Origin: JBDREC01 sp043820105 [NCBI: Pseudomonadota bacterium]
Lineage (GTDB): Bacteria; Bdellovibrionota_F; JAHFAK01
Length of the DNA: 64,000 nucleotides
Reading direction: 5' to 3'
Assembly: GCA_043820105.1 (NCBI GenBank)
Contig: JBDREC010000029.1
Location: 25,886 to 89,885, forward strand
The first letter of the stretch is position 1. Each line of letters starts with the position of its first letter. Of the stretch, positions 34,493 through 42,926 are shown one piece after another. The translations under genes and the position numbers were made by a program. The notes beneath the pieces were generated by a model. The model worked only from the letters and a program-made list of their open reading frames with translations, had not been told where the DNA came from and ran no database searches.

Positions 34493-35710
34493 CTATCTTT
34501 CGTTTTTCACAAACTCTTCCACCATCTTATCATTAAATACATTTTTAAGCCAAAAGGAAACACTCACCAAATTTAATCCTTCATAACAGATAAAGCCTTT
34601 TTGCATGTCTATTTGAGACTCATAGTATTTAATAAAAGAGTAGTTATTAGGTGCATTGTTAATTACAATATAAAATATATCAAAACAACTTTCATTTTCG
34701 CAATCAGTGCTCAAGTCCTCAGAGTGCCTATCAAAAACGATTAAATCTTTTTTCTCTATTAAAACTTGTTGAGCATTACAAACTTTAAACTGACTTACAT
34801 TAGGCAAAATGTAATCTCTCTTGTTTGGAATTTCATTAGCTTTTGCTAACTCTTCAAATGTTGGAGCAAGACACTCATCAAATAGATTTAAAAAATATTC
34901 AACATATCCAGCATCACCCAAGACTCCTGACCTATATGTTAAATAATGAGGAGCATAAACCCTGTATTCAGGATTTTCCTTTGTACCCAAATTATGGCAT
35001 TTTGGAGGATTTTCAAAAGTTGGGCAATTAGGGCATGGATTCTCCCAGTCGTAGTTAAATTGCTCTGGTCTATTTTCATAATAAAGGGATATCTCTGAAA
35101 TTGAAAATTTAACTGCTGACTCTGCTTTAAACTTTCTTATCGCTTCCATAATTAATTTAATTGGCAAGGATTTTGATTTCTTATAAGTCTTTCTTTCTAT
35201 TTCTCTATCATCGAAAGTTTTAACAACTGTAAACTCAACAGGCAATTTTACTGAATATCCTGCATGTTCAAGGTATCTTATATTCGAAATATAAGCTCTT
35301 CCTTCCATTTCATCAATTGACATCATTGGTTCAGGAATAGGATAAAAGTCATTGTCTTCTAAAAAAGGTGGTTCATAATAAATTACTGGTGGTTCATTTG
35401 AAGATATCATGTCAGATTCATTGTGATAAACAAAATCACTATTATTGGCAACGGAATCTTCTAGATAAGAAGGATCAACACTTCCATAATAAATTTTCTC
35501 TTGGCCTGGTGTTATAGGAATTTTATCAACAGACGGATAATTTATATCAGAGATCTCATCTTTTTGCATTTTATCAATTCTAATATTTGAAAAGTTTTTT
35601 TTTGGAATATTTTCAAAAAACTCTTCATCCTCTTCTGCGATCACTGAAAAAGAAACTAATAAATTAAAGATAAAAAAGATTATTAAAATTGTTCTTATTT
35701 TCATTTTCAC
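34493..35710 (-). CDS. Exported protein of unknown function
   Basis: A 405-residue protein with a Sec signal peptide (1-25, cleavage near VIA-EE). The mature N-terminus is acidic and low in complexity (many Glu, Asp and Pro). The second half has a folded-looking domain with five to six cysteines (NPCPNCP, KCHN, CENESC), possibly metal-binding or disulfide-bonded. No family is recognised. GGGGTG lies close to the first ATG; a second ATG six bases in is equally possible. A sigma-54-type element at 35755-35770 fits as promoter. Confidence 0.7.
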   Translation of the reverse strand: MKMKIRTILIIFFIFNLLVSFSVIAEEDEEFFENIPKKNFSNIRIDKMQKDEISDINYPSVDKIPITPGQEKIYYGSVDPSYLEDSVANNSDFVYHNESDMISSNEPPVIYYEPPFLEDNDFYPIPEPMMSIDEMEGRAYISNIRYLEHAGYSVKLPVEFTVVKTFDDREIERKTYKKSKSLPIKLIMEAIRKFKAESAVKFSISEISLYYENRPEQFNYDWENPCPNCPTFENPPKCHNLGTKENPEYRVYAPHYLTYRSGVLGDAGYVEYFLNLFDECLAPTFEELAKANEIPNKRDYILPNVSQFKVCNAQQVLIEKKDLIVFDRHSEDLSTDCENESCFDIFYIVINNAPNNYSFIKYYESQIDMQKGFICYEGLNLVSVSFWLKNVFNDKMVEEFVKNER

Positions 35711-35754
35711 CCCAACTGTCTAAAATTATTATAAACAAGTTCATCAACATATAA

Positions 35755-35770
35755 TGCAAAGCTCATACCA
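35755..35770 (-). promoter_or_regulatory. Sigma-54-type promoter
   Basis: The reverse strand reads TGGTATGAGCTTTGCA with the correct ten-base spacing between GG and GC. The -24 has one change from TGGCAC plus a pyrimidine difference. The predicted start of transcription near 35744 gives a 34-nt leader. Confidence 0.55.
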
Positions 35771-35887
35771 AAACTACAAACATTATTTAACAAATAATTA
35801 CAACCGCTTACAAAAATCCATTTCGTTTTTTATGTTAAGTTCGTTCAAATAACTGCTTACATTTACAAATTTAAGTATTGGGGAATT

Positions 35888-37564
35888 TTAATTAAATTGC
35901 ATAAGCTTTCTAGCTCCAACAAAATCATAATGAATATCAACTGGAATTTCCTTTAATGAGTCCAGGGCATTTTTCATATCAGCATCCATTACTGCATATT
36001 TATCAACAAAAGCCTTGGCTTTATCATAATCTAAAGAGGCCTGAACTTTAATTAGGTTTTCTAAAAGATCTAAATTTGCCTGATTGGCCAAACGTGAATC
36101 AACTGCATATTTTTTTGTTTCCATGTTATAGCTAAGAGCACTATGCTTTTTAAGAAAATTATATTTTATTAAACTTGCCTTAGCATAGGGATCGTTTATT
36201 CCCCATCTGACAGATCTGAAAAATCCCGCTAAGGCTGTTGGCCATAGACTGGCAATTAAGGATTCATCAAGAATACCCAGCTTTGTTAGATATTCAATAA
36301 TATAGTATCCTATTACATCTGCTTTGCATTCTTCAAGATTATTATTCATATCCTTTAAAGCTTTTCCGATATCCTGTTCTGTCCCATCTTCCTTTACAAT
36401 AACACCAGGCCCCATGGTATGCCCAACTTCATGAAACAGATTGAAATAGAAAAAAACATCATCTGAAACGTTCACTGCTTGCTCCTTATCAAGAACATTT
36501 TTAGCGATTGGTATTAAAATAGAATCTGCCTTTGCCTGAATAACGTTTCTTATCATTGTTTTTTTTGCACCATATTTTGTACGAACAAGTTCATTGTTGG
36601 GAAGAACAAAGGCCATCATTTTAGCTCCAATGCTTGCATCTGCCGTTGAATAGAAAAGGTTCACAACAATAATCGGGGCATCTTGTTTTCTCTTCAAATA
36701 TTTAATCTTCTTAGAGATGGGAAGGCTTTCTTCTATTGCAACAAAATGTGTGTTTAAAAAATCCAGTTTTTGAGACGCTTCTGTGTCTTTTATGGCAAGG
36801 AAGGTCATGAAAGAGGCTTTATATTCGAGCAGCCGATCTGAATAAGGCTCATATGGTCCAAAAGTTACTTCAACTTTATTGTTTTTCAAATTCAGCCAGG
36901 AAACATCGCTGTCAAAATAGTCATTATCCAGAAAATCAATAGCCCTGGCTTTAAGATAGGTTTTTAAGGTTTCATCTTGGGTAAGCCCTGCTGCTTCATT
37001 AAACAAGACAGCGATTCTTTCAAGATCTTCTTTATATTCAATGCTGTATGGAACAGCAATAAGTTTATCTGTTTGCCTTCTGATAACCGTAAAATCTGAT
37101 TCAAAGGCCTTTTTATCCTCAGGGTGCTCGCTTATCCATTTTTCGAATTCTTCTTTAGTAAATCCTTTGGGGTAAAAATTTCCTCCCAAATCATTATCAG
37201 GAATTCCTGGAATAAAGGACTTAAAATCATTTAAATAATCAAACGGTGATTGATTTATTAAAAAATACTCCAGCATCTTTTTATTACCAAGTGTTCCTGC
37301 TTCAAGTTTGTTTAACCATTCTTCATTATCAGCGTGTATCTGCCTCAGATAAATTAAATTAGCTATATCAGCAGCTTCAATCAGTTTTTTTAAAACAAGT
37401 TTGTCTGATTTACTAAGCAAAGAAATATCAGGATCAATATCGACTATCTTATATTGAGCAAGCAACTTATCCATCTTTGTATCATCTGAAGTTTTAAAAT
37501 GTTTGATAGAACAGGAAATAAAAAGTAATAAAACAAATAAAACTGACAGGATTTTGATTTTCAT
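35888..37564 (-). CDS. M49-like (dipeptidyl-peptidase III-type) metallopeptidase lipoprotein
   Basis: A 558-residue protein with a type II signal peptide (LLLFISC, Cys18). The zinc site is HEVGHTMGPG (His378, Glu379, His382) with the third ligand in EECKAD (Glu412), the pairing used by family M49. DPP III itself has HExxxH with one extra residue; here the shorter HExxH is seen, as in some bacterial relatives. It should remove dipeptides from peptide N-termini in the periplasm or on the outer membrane. GGAG precedes the ATG. A sigma-54 element was not found upstream, unlike the neighbouring genes. Confidence 0.75.
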   Translation of the reverse strand: MKIKILSVLFVLLLFISCSIKHFKTSDDTKMDKLLAQYKIVDIDPDISLLSKSDKLVLKKLIEAADIANLIYLRQIHADNEEWLNKLEAGTLGNKKMLEYFLINQSPFDYLNDFKSFIPGIPDNDLGGNFYPKGFTKEEFEKWISEHPEDKKAFESDFTVIRRQTDKLIAVPYSIEYKEDLERIAVLFNEAAGLTQDETLKTYLKARAIDFLDNDYFDSDVSWLNLKNNKVEVTFGPYEPYSDRLLEYKASFMTFLAIKDTEASQKLDFLNTHFVAIEESLPISKKIKYLKRKQDAPIIVVNLFYSTADASIGAKMMAFVLPNNELVRTKYGAKKTMIRNVIQAKADSILIPIAKNVLDKEQAVNVSDDVFFYFNLFHEVGHTMGPGVIVKEDGTEQDIGKALKDMNNNLEECKADVIGYYIIEYLTKLGILDESLIASLWPTALAGFFRSVRWGINDPYAKASLIKYNFLKKHSALSYNMETKKYAVDSRLANQANLDLLENLIKVQASLDYDKAKAFVDKYAVMDADMKNALDSLKEIPVDIHYDFVGARKLMQFN

Positions 37565-37672
37565 TATTTCTCCAAATTTACTAAATTATAAGATTTGTAT
37601 AAAATAAATTATTAAAGAAATAATGATATTGCAATGATGAAAATATTTATAGAAAATAGGCAGCGATTTTAT

Positions 37673-38233
37673 TTAAAAAATACCCATAACAGCGGTGTCC
37701 TGTATTTCATCTTCAATTGGTTCAACATATTTTATTATTCTGCACTCTGTATTTACAAAATAATCAGGATTTTCTGTTTTTGGATCTGTATCAAATGGAA
37801 AAATAATTTCTTCTGCAAGTCTACTCTCAACAACTACTGGGCCGGACAACGTTTTTCCAGATAAGGATATTATGATTGCTTCATCAGAAAAATACTCAAG
37901 CTCAAGATTATAAATTAAAGGAAATAAATTTAAAAGGTTCCCAGGATTTTCCAAATCTTCATTATGTGGCAATATTATTTCTGCCTCAGTTGTCCCAAGC
38001 AAACCTTCTTCAAAATCATTAGGAATTATAAAAAGTCTATAAGATTGACTATATAAAACAGCTGTGTTTACAAAAATAAATTCACAAAATAACACATTTT
38101 TTTCTGCCTCAGATATCTCTTTTTGATCTGTTTCAAAATAATACTTAAACATATTTTCATTATTTTTTTGTCCATATAAAGGAAGGATAAGCAATATACT
38201 TATAAAAATAATTTTGATGCTTTTTTTTACCAT
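37673..38233 (-). CDS. Small exported protein of unknown function
   Basis: A 186-residue protein with a Sec signal peptide (MVKKSIKIIFISILLILPLYG). The mature part is mixed alpha/beta with a single cysteine pair possibility (Cys in VLFCEF and NTECRI). The ATG at 38233 is chosen because GAGG lies five bases upstream. The frame is open to 38311, but that part lies upstream of the predicted transcription start. No family is recognised. Confidence 0.65.
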   Translation of the reverse strand: MVKKSIKIIFISILLILPLYGQKNNENMFKYYFETDQKEISEAEKNVLFCEFIFVNTAVLYSQSYRLFIIPNDFEEGLLGTTEAEIILPHNEDLENPGNLLNLFPLIYNLELEYFSDEAIIISLSGKTLSGPVVVESRLAEEIIFPFDTDPKTENPDYFVNTECRIIKYVEPIEDEIQDTAVMGIF

Positions 38234-38273
38234 CTTAACCTCAATCTCTACATTTAATATTACAAAAAAACAG

Positions 38274-38289
38274 AGCAAATAAAGAGCCA
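38274..38289 (-). promoter_or_regulatory. Sigma-54-type promoter
   Basis: The reverse strand reads TGGCTCTTTATTTGCT with GG-N10-GC spacing. The predicted start of transcription near 38263 gives a 30-nt leader before the ATG at 38233. Confidence 0.55.
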
Positions 38290-38411
38290 GAACGCCGAAC
38301 AAATAAAACAATTTGATTTTAACATGTTATGAGGCAGAATATGAAATTTTTATGTTTAAGAGTTAATTTTTTTAACTTCAAGAAAAGAAAATGGGACATC
38401 TTTTAGATAAA

Positions 38412-39704
38412 TTAGGGTTTGAGCCGTTCAAGCATCCTTGGAAAAGCAGTTGTTTCCCGAACATGATGTATACCACAAATCCAAGCAACTGTCCTTTCAA
38501 GTCCTAAGCCAAAACCTGAATGTGGAACAGAGCCATATTTTCTAAGATCCAAATACCAGTCAAAAGCTTCCATTGGTAAGTTATGCTCTTTAATTTTTTG
38601 AACTAGTTTATCAAGATCATCTTCTCTTTGACTTGCTCCAATCAATTCACCATAACCTTCTGGACCAATCATATCAAAACATTTTACTTTTCTTGAATCT
38701 TTGGGATCTTCTTTCATATAAAATGCCTTCACTTCTTTTGGCCAATCATAAACCATAATAGGTTTATCAAAATGTTCACCCAGGACTGTTTCATCTTCAG
38801 CTCCAAAGTCGCCACCCCATTTAAAATCAATGCCTTTATCATTCAATATTTTTACAGCTTCATCATAAGAAATCCTTGGAAAAGGTTTTTTTACCTTTTC
38901 TAATTTAGAGAAATCTCTTTCCAATGTTTCAAGTTCTTTTTTCCTTGTTTCTAAAGTCGTTTGAACAACATATTCAACAAAATCTTCCGCTACATCCATA
39001 TTCTCTTCATTTTCCACAAAAGCCATTTCAGGCTCAACCATCCAAAATTCCATCAAATGCCTTCGTGTCTTAGATTTTTCAGCTCTAAAGGTTGGACCAA
39101 AACAATATACTTTACCATGAGCCATTGCATTTGCTTCATTATAAAGCTGACCTGATTGAGTTAAATAAGCCTTTTCGCCAAAATAATCCGTTTCAAACAA
39201 AGTGGTTGTTCCTTCGCAAGCTGCTGGCGTGAAAATCGGTGTATCAACAAGCGTAAAACCATTATTATCAAAATAGTCTCTGATTGCTTTAACTATTGTT
39301 GCCCTAACCTTTATAATAGCATGCTGCTTGGCAGAGCGCAGCCATAGGTGTCTTTTATCAAGCAAGTATGCAACACCGTGTTCTTTTGGAGTGATAGGAT
39401 AATCAGTTGCCATTTGAAGAATAGAAAAATCCGAAACACCAATTTCAAAGCCAATTTTTGATCGTTTGTCTTCTTTTACAACACCTTTTACAATAACAGA
39501 TGATTCTTGTGTAACCTTATCGCCTGCTTCAAAAACTTCTTCTAAAACATCACCTTTAAAAATTACACATTGAATAGTTTCAGATCCATCTCTAACTTGT
39601 AAAAAGTGCAGCTTTCCAGAAGACCTTTTTCCATAAAGCCATCCGGATATTTCAACTTCTTTGCCAACATGTTTGTGTATATCTGATATATATATTTTAC
39701 CCAT
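38412..39704 (-). CDS. asnS: Asparagine--tRNA ligase
   Basis: A 430-residue class IIb aminoacyl-tRNA synthetase that charges tRNA-Asn. The N-terminal OB anticodon-binding domain ([20 protein letters not shown]) is followed by the catalytic core. Motif 2 is [12 protein letters not shown] and motif 3 is [15 protein letters not shown], the asparagine-type sequence. The length is normal. Its presence implies direct Asn-tRNA formation. A 165-base gap with a hexamer repeat separates it from rluD, so it is probably transcribed on its own or weakly coupled. Confidence 0.95.
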   Translation of the reverse strand: MGKIYISDIHKHVGKEVEISGWLYGKRSSGKLHFLQVRDGSETIQCVIFKGDVLEEVFEAGDKVTQESSVIVKGVVKEDKRSKIGFEIGVSDFSILQMATDYPITPKEHGVAYLLDKRHLWLRSAKQHAIIKVRATIVKAIRDYFDNNGFTLVDTPIFTPAACEGTTTLFETDYFGEKAYLTQSGQLYNEANAMAHGKVYCFGPTFRAEKSKTRRHLMEFWMVEPEMAFVENEENMDVAEDFVEYVVQTTLETRKKELETLERDFSKLEKVKKPFPRISYDEAVKILNDKGIDFKWGGDFGAEDETVLGEHFDKPIMVYDWPKEVKAFYMKEDPKDSRKVKCFDMIGPEGYGELIGASQREDDLDKLVQKIKEHNLPMEAFDWYLDLRKYGSVPHSGFGLGLERTVAWICGIHHVRETTAFPRMLERLKP

Positions 39705-39732
39705 TATTTCTCCATCAATTGTTTTTCATCAT

Positions 39733-39780
39733 GCTCGTGCACGTGCACGTGCACGCGTAAGAGCACGAGCACGAGCACGG
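39733..39780 (-). repeat. Palindromic hexamer repeat (CGTGCA / GAGCAC)
   Basis: Three CGTGCA-type units, which are self-complementary, are followed by three GAGCAC units. The outer GCTCGTGC and GCACGAGC are inverted, so the array can form a stable hairpin between rluD and asnS. Confidence 0.75.
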
Positions 39781-39868
39781 AAACATAAACAACATAAACA
39801 AAATTAAATATTATGCAATTTAAAAATAAACGAAAAAATCATTTAAAAAATTAGGATAAGGATTATGA

Positions 39869-40843
39869 TTAAAATTCCGAACCGTGTAACTTGTTTAATT
39901 TTTCTAAAACATGTTTCATATCTTCCGGCAACTCAGATCTAAACTCTAAGTATTCACCGCTCCCAGGATGCTCAAATCCCAATACATAGGCATGCAGAGC
40001 CTGCCTTTTTAACTTTGAAAAGATTGGGTAATATTTTGGATGATTTATTCTAAAAAAGTTTGTGCCTTTTCCATATGTTGAATCTGATACAATCGGATGA
40101 CCAAGGGATGCCATGTGCACTCTAATTTGATGAGTCCTTCCTGTTCCCAAAACAAATGAACAAAAACTAGCTGCTTTGGCATATCTATATATTACTTTGT
40201 ATGTTGTAAGGGCAGATTTGCCTGACCTTGTTTTAATTGAATATTTTTTCCTATCATTAATCGCCCGCCCAATTTCCTTTTCTATTCTTCCTTCATCTTC
40301 TTTTGGACTGCCATAAACAAAACCTCTGTATTCTCTTTTAATTGTATGGTCTTTAAATTGCTTGGCTAAATGATTGTGAGCTTTATCATTTTTGGCTACC
40401 ACCATTACACCTGAGGTGTCTTTATCAAGCCTGTGAACAATGCCGGGTCTAAAAACGCCACCAATTCCTGACAAATCTTTAATGTGAAATAAAAGTGCAT
40501 TAACTAAAGTACCCGTATAATTACCACATCCCGGGTGCACAACCATACCTGCAGCTTTATCAATAACAACGAGGTCCTTGTCTTGATAAAGAATATTAAT
40601 TGGAATATTTTCAGGAATTGTATCAAGTTCAACAGGATCAGGAATATCAATTTCTAAAATATCCTTTTCACGAATCTTATATGAATATTTTACAGCTTTT
40701 CCATTTACTAAAACATTAGAATTACCAATAAGCTTCTGAACAAAATTTCGTGTTTGATTTATATGAGATGAGATAAAGGAATCAATGCGCTGATTTACTT
40801 GCTCTTCATTTACAGTAATTTTATAGGAATTTTTTTTATCCAT
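39869..40843 (-). CDS. rluD: RluA/RluD-family 23S rRNA pseudouridine synthase
   Basis: A 324-residue enzyme with an N-terminal S4 RNA-binding domain (FVQKLIGNSNVLVNG) and a RluA catalytic domain. The catalytic aspartate is in HRLDKDTSG (Asp140), and RTHQIRVHMASLGHP follows. Length and motif positions match RluD, which modifies helix 69 of 23S rRNA. The start is set at the ATG 40843; an in-frame TTG at 40867 lies within a palindromic repeat and has no ribosome-binding site. Confidence 0.9.
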   Translation of the reverse strand: MDKKNSYKITVNEEQVNQRIDSFISSHINQTRNFVQKLIGNSNVLVNGKAVKYSYKIREKDILEIDIPDPVELDTIPENIPINILYQDKDLVVIDKAAGMVVHPGCGNYTGTLVNALLFHIKDLSGIGGVFRPGIVHRLDKDTSGVMVVAKNDKAHNHLAKQFKDHTIKREYRGFVYGSPKEDEGRIEKEIGRAINDRKKYSIKTRSGKSALTTYKVIYRYAKAASFCSFVLGTGRTHQIRVHMASLGHPIVSDSTYGKGTNFFRINHPKYYPIFSKLKRQALHAYVLGFEHPGSGEYLEFRSELPEDMKHVLEKLNKLHGSEF

Positions 40844-40854
40844 CTTGGTTTGGG

Positions 40855-40880
40855 GATCCTGAAACAAGCTCAGGATGACG
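40855..40880 (+). repeat. Palindromic element with core TCCTGA-N7-TCAGGA
   Basis: GATCCTGAAACAAGCTCAGG followed by ATGACG. From memory, a very similar palindrome is dispersed in intergenic DNA of many unrelated bacteria. Here it sits just upstream of the rluD start. Confidence 0.55.
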
Positions 40881-40890
40881 TCCTCTTACA

Positions 40891-40951
40891 AGCAACTAGC
40901 AACCAGCAACCAGCAACTCTCTTACCACTTACCACTTACCACTTACCACTT
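40891..40951 (-). repeat. Two adjacent heptamer arrays (AGCAACY and ACTTACC)
   Basis: Four AGCAACC/T units (40891-40918) are followed directly by about four ACTTACC units. Two different 7-bp motifs sit side by side at the same locus. Confidence 0.85.
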
Positions 40952-40953
40952 TT

Positions 40954-41223
40954 TCACCATATTGCCGAATCTATCTCTTTTCCCTTATCATTAACAATAA
41001 CGTCAACAATTGCGCGATCATAAAAATTATAATTTTTTTTAATTTCATTAGACACACGGCTATTATATAATTGTTCGCCTTCCCTGATTTTGTCTTTAAG
41101 CCTGTGAAAGAGATCATCATTAGTTAATCCAAGAATAACCTCATCTTCATTATAAAGCAAAATATCAGAAGCAATCGCTCTTGCCAGCCTTATAGCTGAT
41201 TCATTGGAATTAATGGGCTTCAC
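40954..41223 (-). CDS. Small conserved-looking protein at the end of the folate/rsmI operon
   Basis: An 89-residue soluble protein with the stretch RLARAIASDILLYN and a C-terminal LYNSRVSNEI. From memory, similar small proteins occur in Deltaproteobacteria, without a known role. It overlaps the end of rsmI by 14 bases, so it is translationally coupled. A heptamer array follows its stop codon. Confidence 0.7.
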   Translation of the reverse strand: MKPINSNESAIRLARAIASDILLYNEDEVILGLTNDDLFHRLKDKIREGEQLYNSRVSNEIKKNYNFYDRAIVDVIVNDKGKEIDSAIW

Positions 41224-42073
41224 TTGCTAACTCCCAGTTTTGTTTAATTTTTAAAATATGATTATAAACATCTTTTTTGGGGATATCATACCTTTTTGCA
41301 ATAATTTCTACAATACTTTTTTGTGTTTTTCCTTGTTTAATAAGCATTACTGCATCAGACTCAACTTCTTTTGTAAAAAGTTTCTTTTCCTTCTTTTTAC
41401 CATCAACGATTATTACAATCTCACCCTTTAATTCTTTTCTAAATATTTTTTCAAGAATTTCCGTTATCTGGCCATGCATAACTTCTTCAAATGATTTTGT
41501 AATTTCTCTGGCTATTGTGCAGTTTCTGTTTCCCCAAATATCCAAAATAATTTCTAAACTTTTAGACAATCTTTTTGGTGATTCAAAAAATCCAATTGGA
41601 ACTTCCATGTCCTTATAATGTTCAAGTCTGTTTTCAGCGTCGCCTTTTTTCCTTGGGAAAAATCCCAAGAATAAGAATCCTGATAAATCAAAACCTGAAA
41701 GGTTATAAGCTGATACAATTGAACATGGTCCAGGGATATCGATGACTGAGAGTTGTTGCTTATATGCTTCTTTAACTAAAACAGAACCAGGATCTGAAAT
41801 GCAAGGAGTTCCAGCATTTGTAACGATCGCAACATCTGAACCTCTTTTCAAAAGTTCAATAAGGCGTGATACTCGAGACTTTTCATTAAACTTATGATAA
41901 CTTATAAGTTCATTTTTGATTTCATATTTTGCAAGCAATTTTTTTGTAACCCTGGTATCTTCACAAGCAATATAATCAACTTCCTTAAGGGTCCTGATTG
42001 CTCTTAAAGTAATATCTTCAAGATTACCAATTGGTGTTCCAACTAAATATAATGTACCTTTTGATGTAGCCAT
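41210..42073 (-). CDS. rsmI: 16S rRNA (cytidine1402-2'-O)-methyltransferase
   Basis: A 287-residue tetrapyrrole-methylase-fold enzyme that 2'-O-methylates C1402 of 16S rRNA. The family signature is GTLYLVGTPIGNLEDIT at the N-terminus, then CEDTRVTKKLL, TNAGTPCISDPG and PGPCSIVSAYNLSG. The length is normal. It lies one base after folK and overlaps the 89-aa gene, in a compact operon with folP, the queD-like gene and folK. Confidence 0.95.
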   Translation of the reverse strand: MATSKGTLYLVGTPIGNLEDITLRAIRTLKEVDYIACEDTRVTKKLLAKYEIKNELISYHKFNEKSRVSRLIELLKRGSDVAIVTNAGTPCISDPGSVLVKEAYKQQLSVIDIPGPCSIVSAYNLSGFDLSGFLFLGFFPRKKGDAENRLEHYKDMEVPIGFFESPKRLSKSLEIILDIWGNRNCTIAREITKSFEEVMHGQITEILEKIFRKELKGEIVIIVDGKKKEKKLFTKEVESDAVMLIKQGKTQKSIVEIIAKRYDIPKKDVYNHILKIKQNWELASEAH

Positions 42074-42074
42074 A

Positions 42075-42563
42075 TTAACTTCCTTTAAAAATTTTAATAT
42101 TTCCTGCAGATTTTTTTTCTAAATCCGCTATTTTAACACCCAATCTAGGATGAACTAAATTAGGTTTTAATTCCAATAATAATGCTAATACAAATCTTCT
42201 TTCATGCATTCTTGGATGTGGAACCAAAAGGCCTGGTTCCTCAACAATTCTTTCATCAAACAAAAGGATATCAATATCAATTGTCCTGGGAGCATAGGGA
42301 AACGACCTTTTTCGACCCAGTAAATTTTCGATTCCCTGAATAAAGGACAAAAGTTTTTTTGGTTCAAGATCTGTCTGCACATGTAAAACCTGATTCAAAA
42401 ATTCTGCTTGTGCAACAGGACCTACAGGCTCAGTTTCATAAATATTAGATTTTGATTCAATTTTACATTTTTCACTAATCTTTTCAGCGGCTAGTTCCAG
42501 GTAGTCACCTCTTTTGCCTACATTAGAACCTAAACATAAATATGCACTAAAAAGATTACCCAT
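42075..42563 (-). CDS. folK: 2-amino-4-hydroxy-6-hydroxymethyldihydropteridine pyrophosphokinase
   Basis: A 162-residue HPPK that transfers pyrophosphate from ATP to 6-hydroxymethyl-dihydropterin in folate synthesis. Conserved elements are LCLGSNVGKR at the N-terminus, ETEPVG, NQVLHVQT, RKRSFPYAPRTIDIDILLF with the metal-binding DIDI, and HPRMHERRFVL. It is separated from the queD-like gene by three bases and from rsmI by one. Confidence 0.95.
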   Translation of the reverse strand: MGNLFSAYLCLGSNVGKRGDYLELAAEKISEKCKIESKSNIYETEPVGPVAQAEFLNQVLHVQTDLEPKKLLSFIQGIENLLGRKRSFPYAPRTIDIDILLFDERIVEEPGLLVPHPRMHERRFVLALLLELKPNLVHPRLGVKIADLEKKSAGNIKIFKGS

Positions 42564-42566
42564 TTA

Positions 42567-42926
42567 TTATACATCCTCTTTGTAACATTTTACATAAGAA
42601 GTTTCGTTTTCAAATAAAGTAACTTTCTTTAAAGTTATCGCTTCTGGTAAAACTTCACTAATTTTTAAAAAAATCCATTTTGAAATATTTTCAGCTGTTG
42701 GATTACTAACTACATCATTTAAATAATTATGATCTAGTTTTGAAATAACGGCCTCATTTACAATACTTGAAAGTTCGTTAAAATCCATAATCATACCAGA
42801 ATCCAGGACTTTACCTGTTACAGTAACCTTTAACTTGTAAGTATGACCATGAAGGTTTTCACACTTCCCTTTATAATTTATCAACTTGTGAGCTGAGTCA
42901 AATTTAAAAATTTTATTTAAGTTCAT
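42567..42926 (-). CDS. queD: 6-pyruvoyl-tetrahydropterin synthase / QueD-family enzyme, CExxHGH type
   Basis: A 119-residue T-fold enzyme. Zinc ligands are His13, His26 and His28 (FDSAH, LHGH). The motif at 22-28 is Cys-Glu-Asn-Leu-His-Gly-His, which combines the Cys of QueD (CxxxHGH) with the Glu of PTPS-III (ExxHGH). Catalytic LDHNYLND and PTAENISKW follow. QueD makes 6-carboxy-tetrahydropterin for queuosine; PTPS-III replaces FolB by cleaving dihydroneopterin-type substrates in folate synthesis. Its position between folP and folK, with no folB in sight, favours a folate role. The four-base ATGA overlap with folP shows coupling. Confidence 0.85.
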   Translation of the reverse strand: MNLNKIFKFDSAHKLINYKGKCENLHGHTYKLKVTVTGKVLDSGMIMDFNELSSIVNEAVISKLDHNYLNDVVSNPTAENISKWIFLKISEVLPEAITLKKVTLFENETSYVKCYKEDV

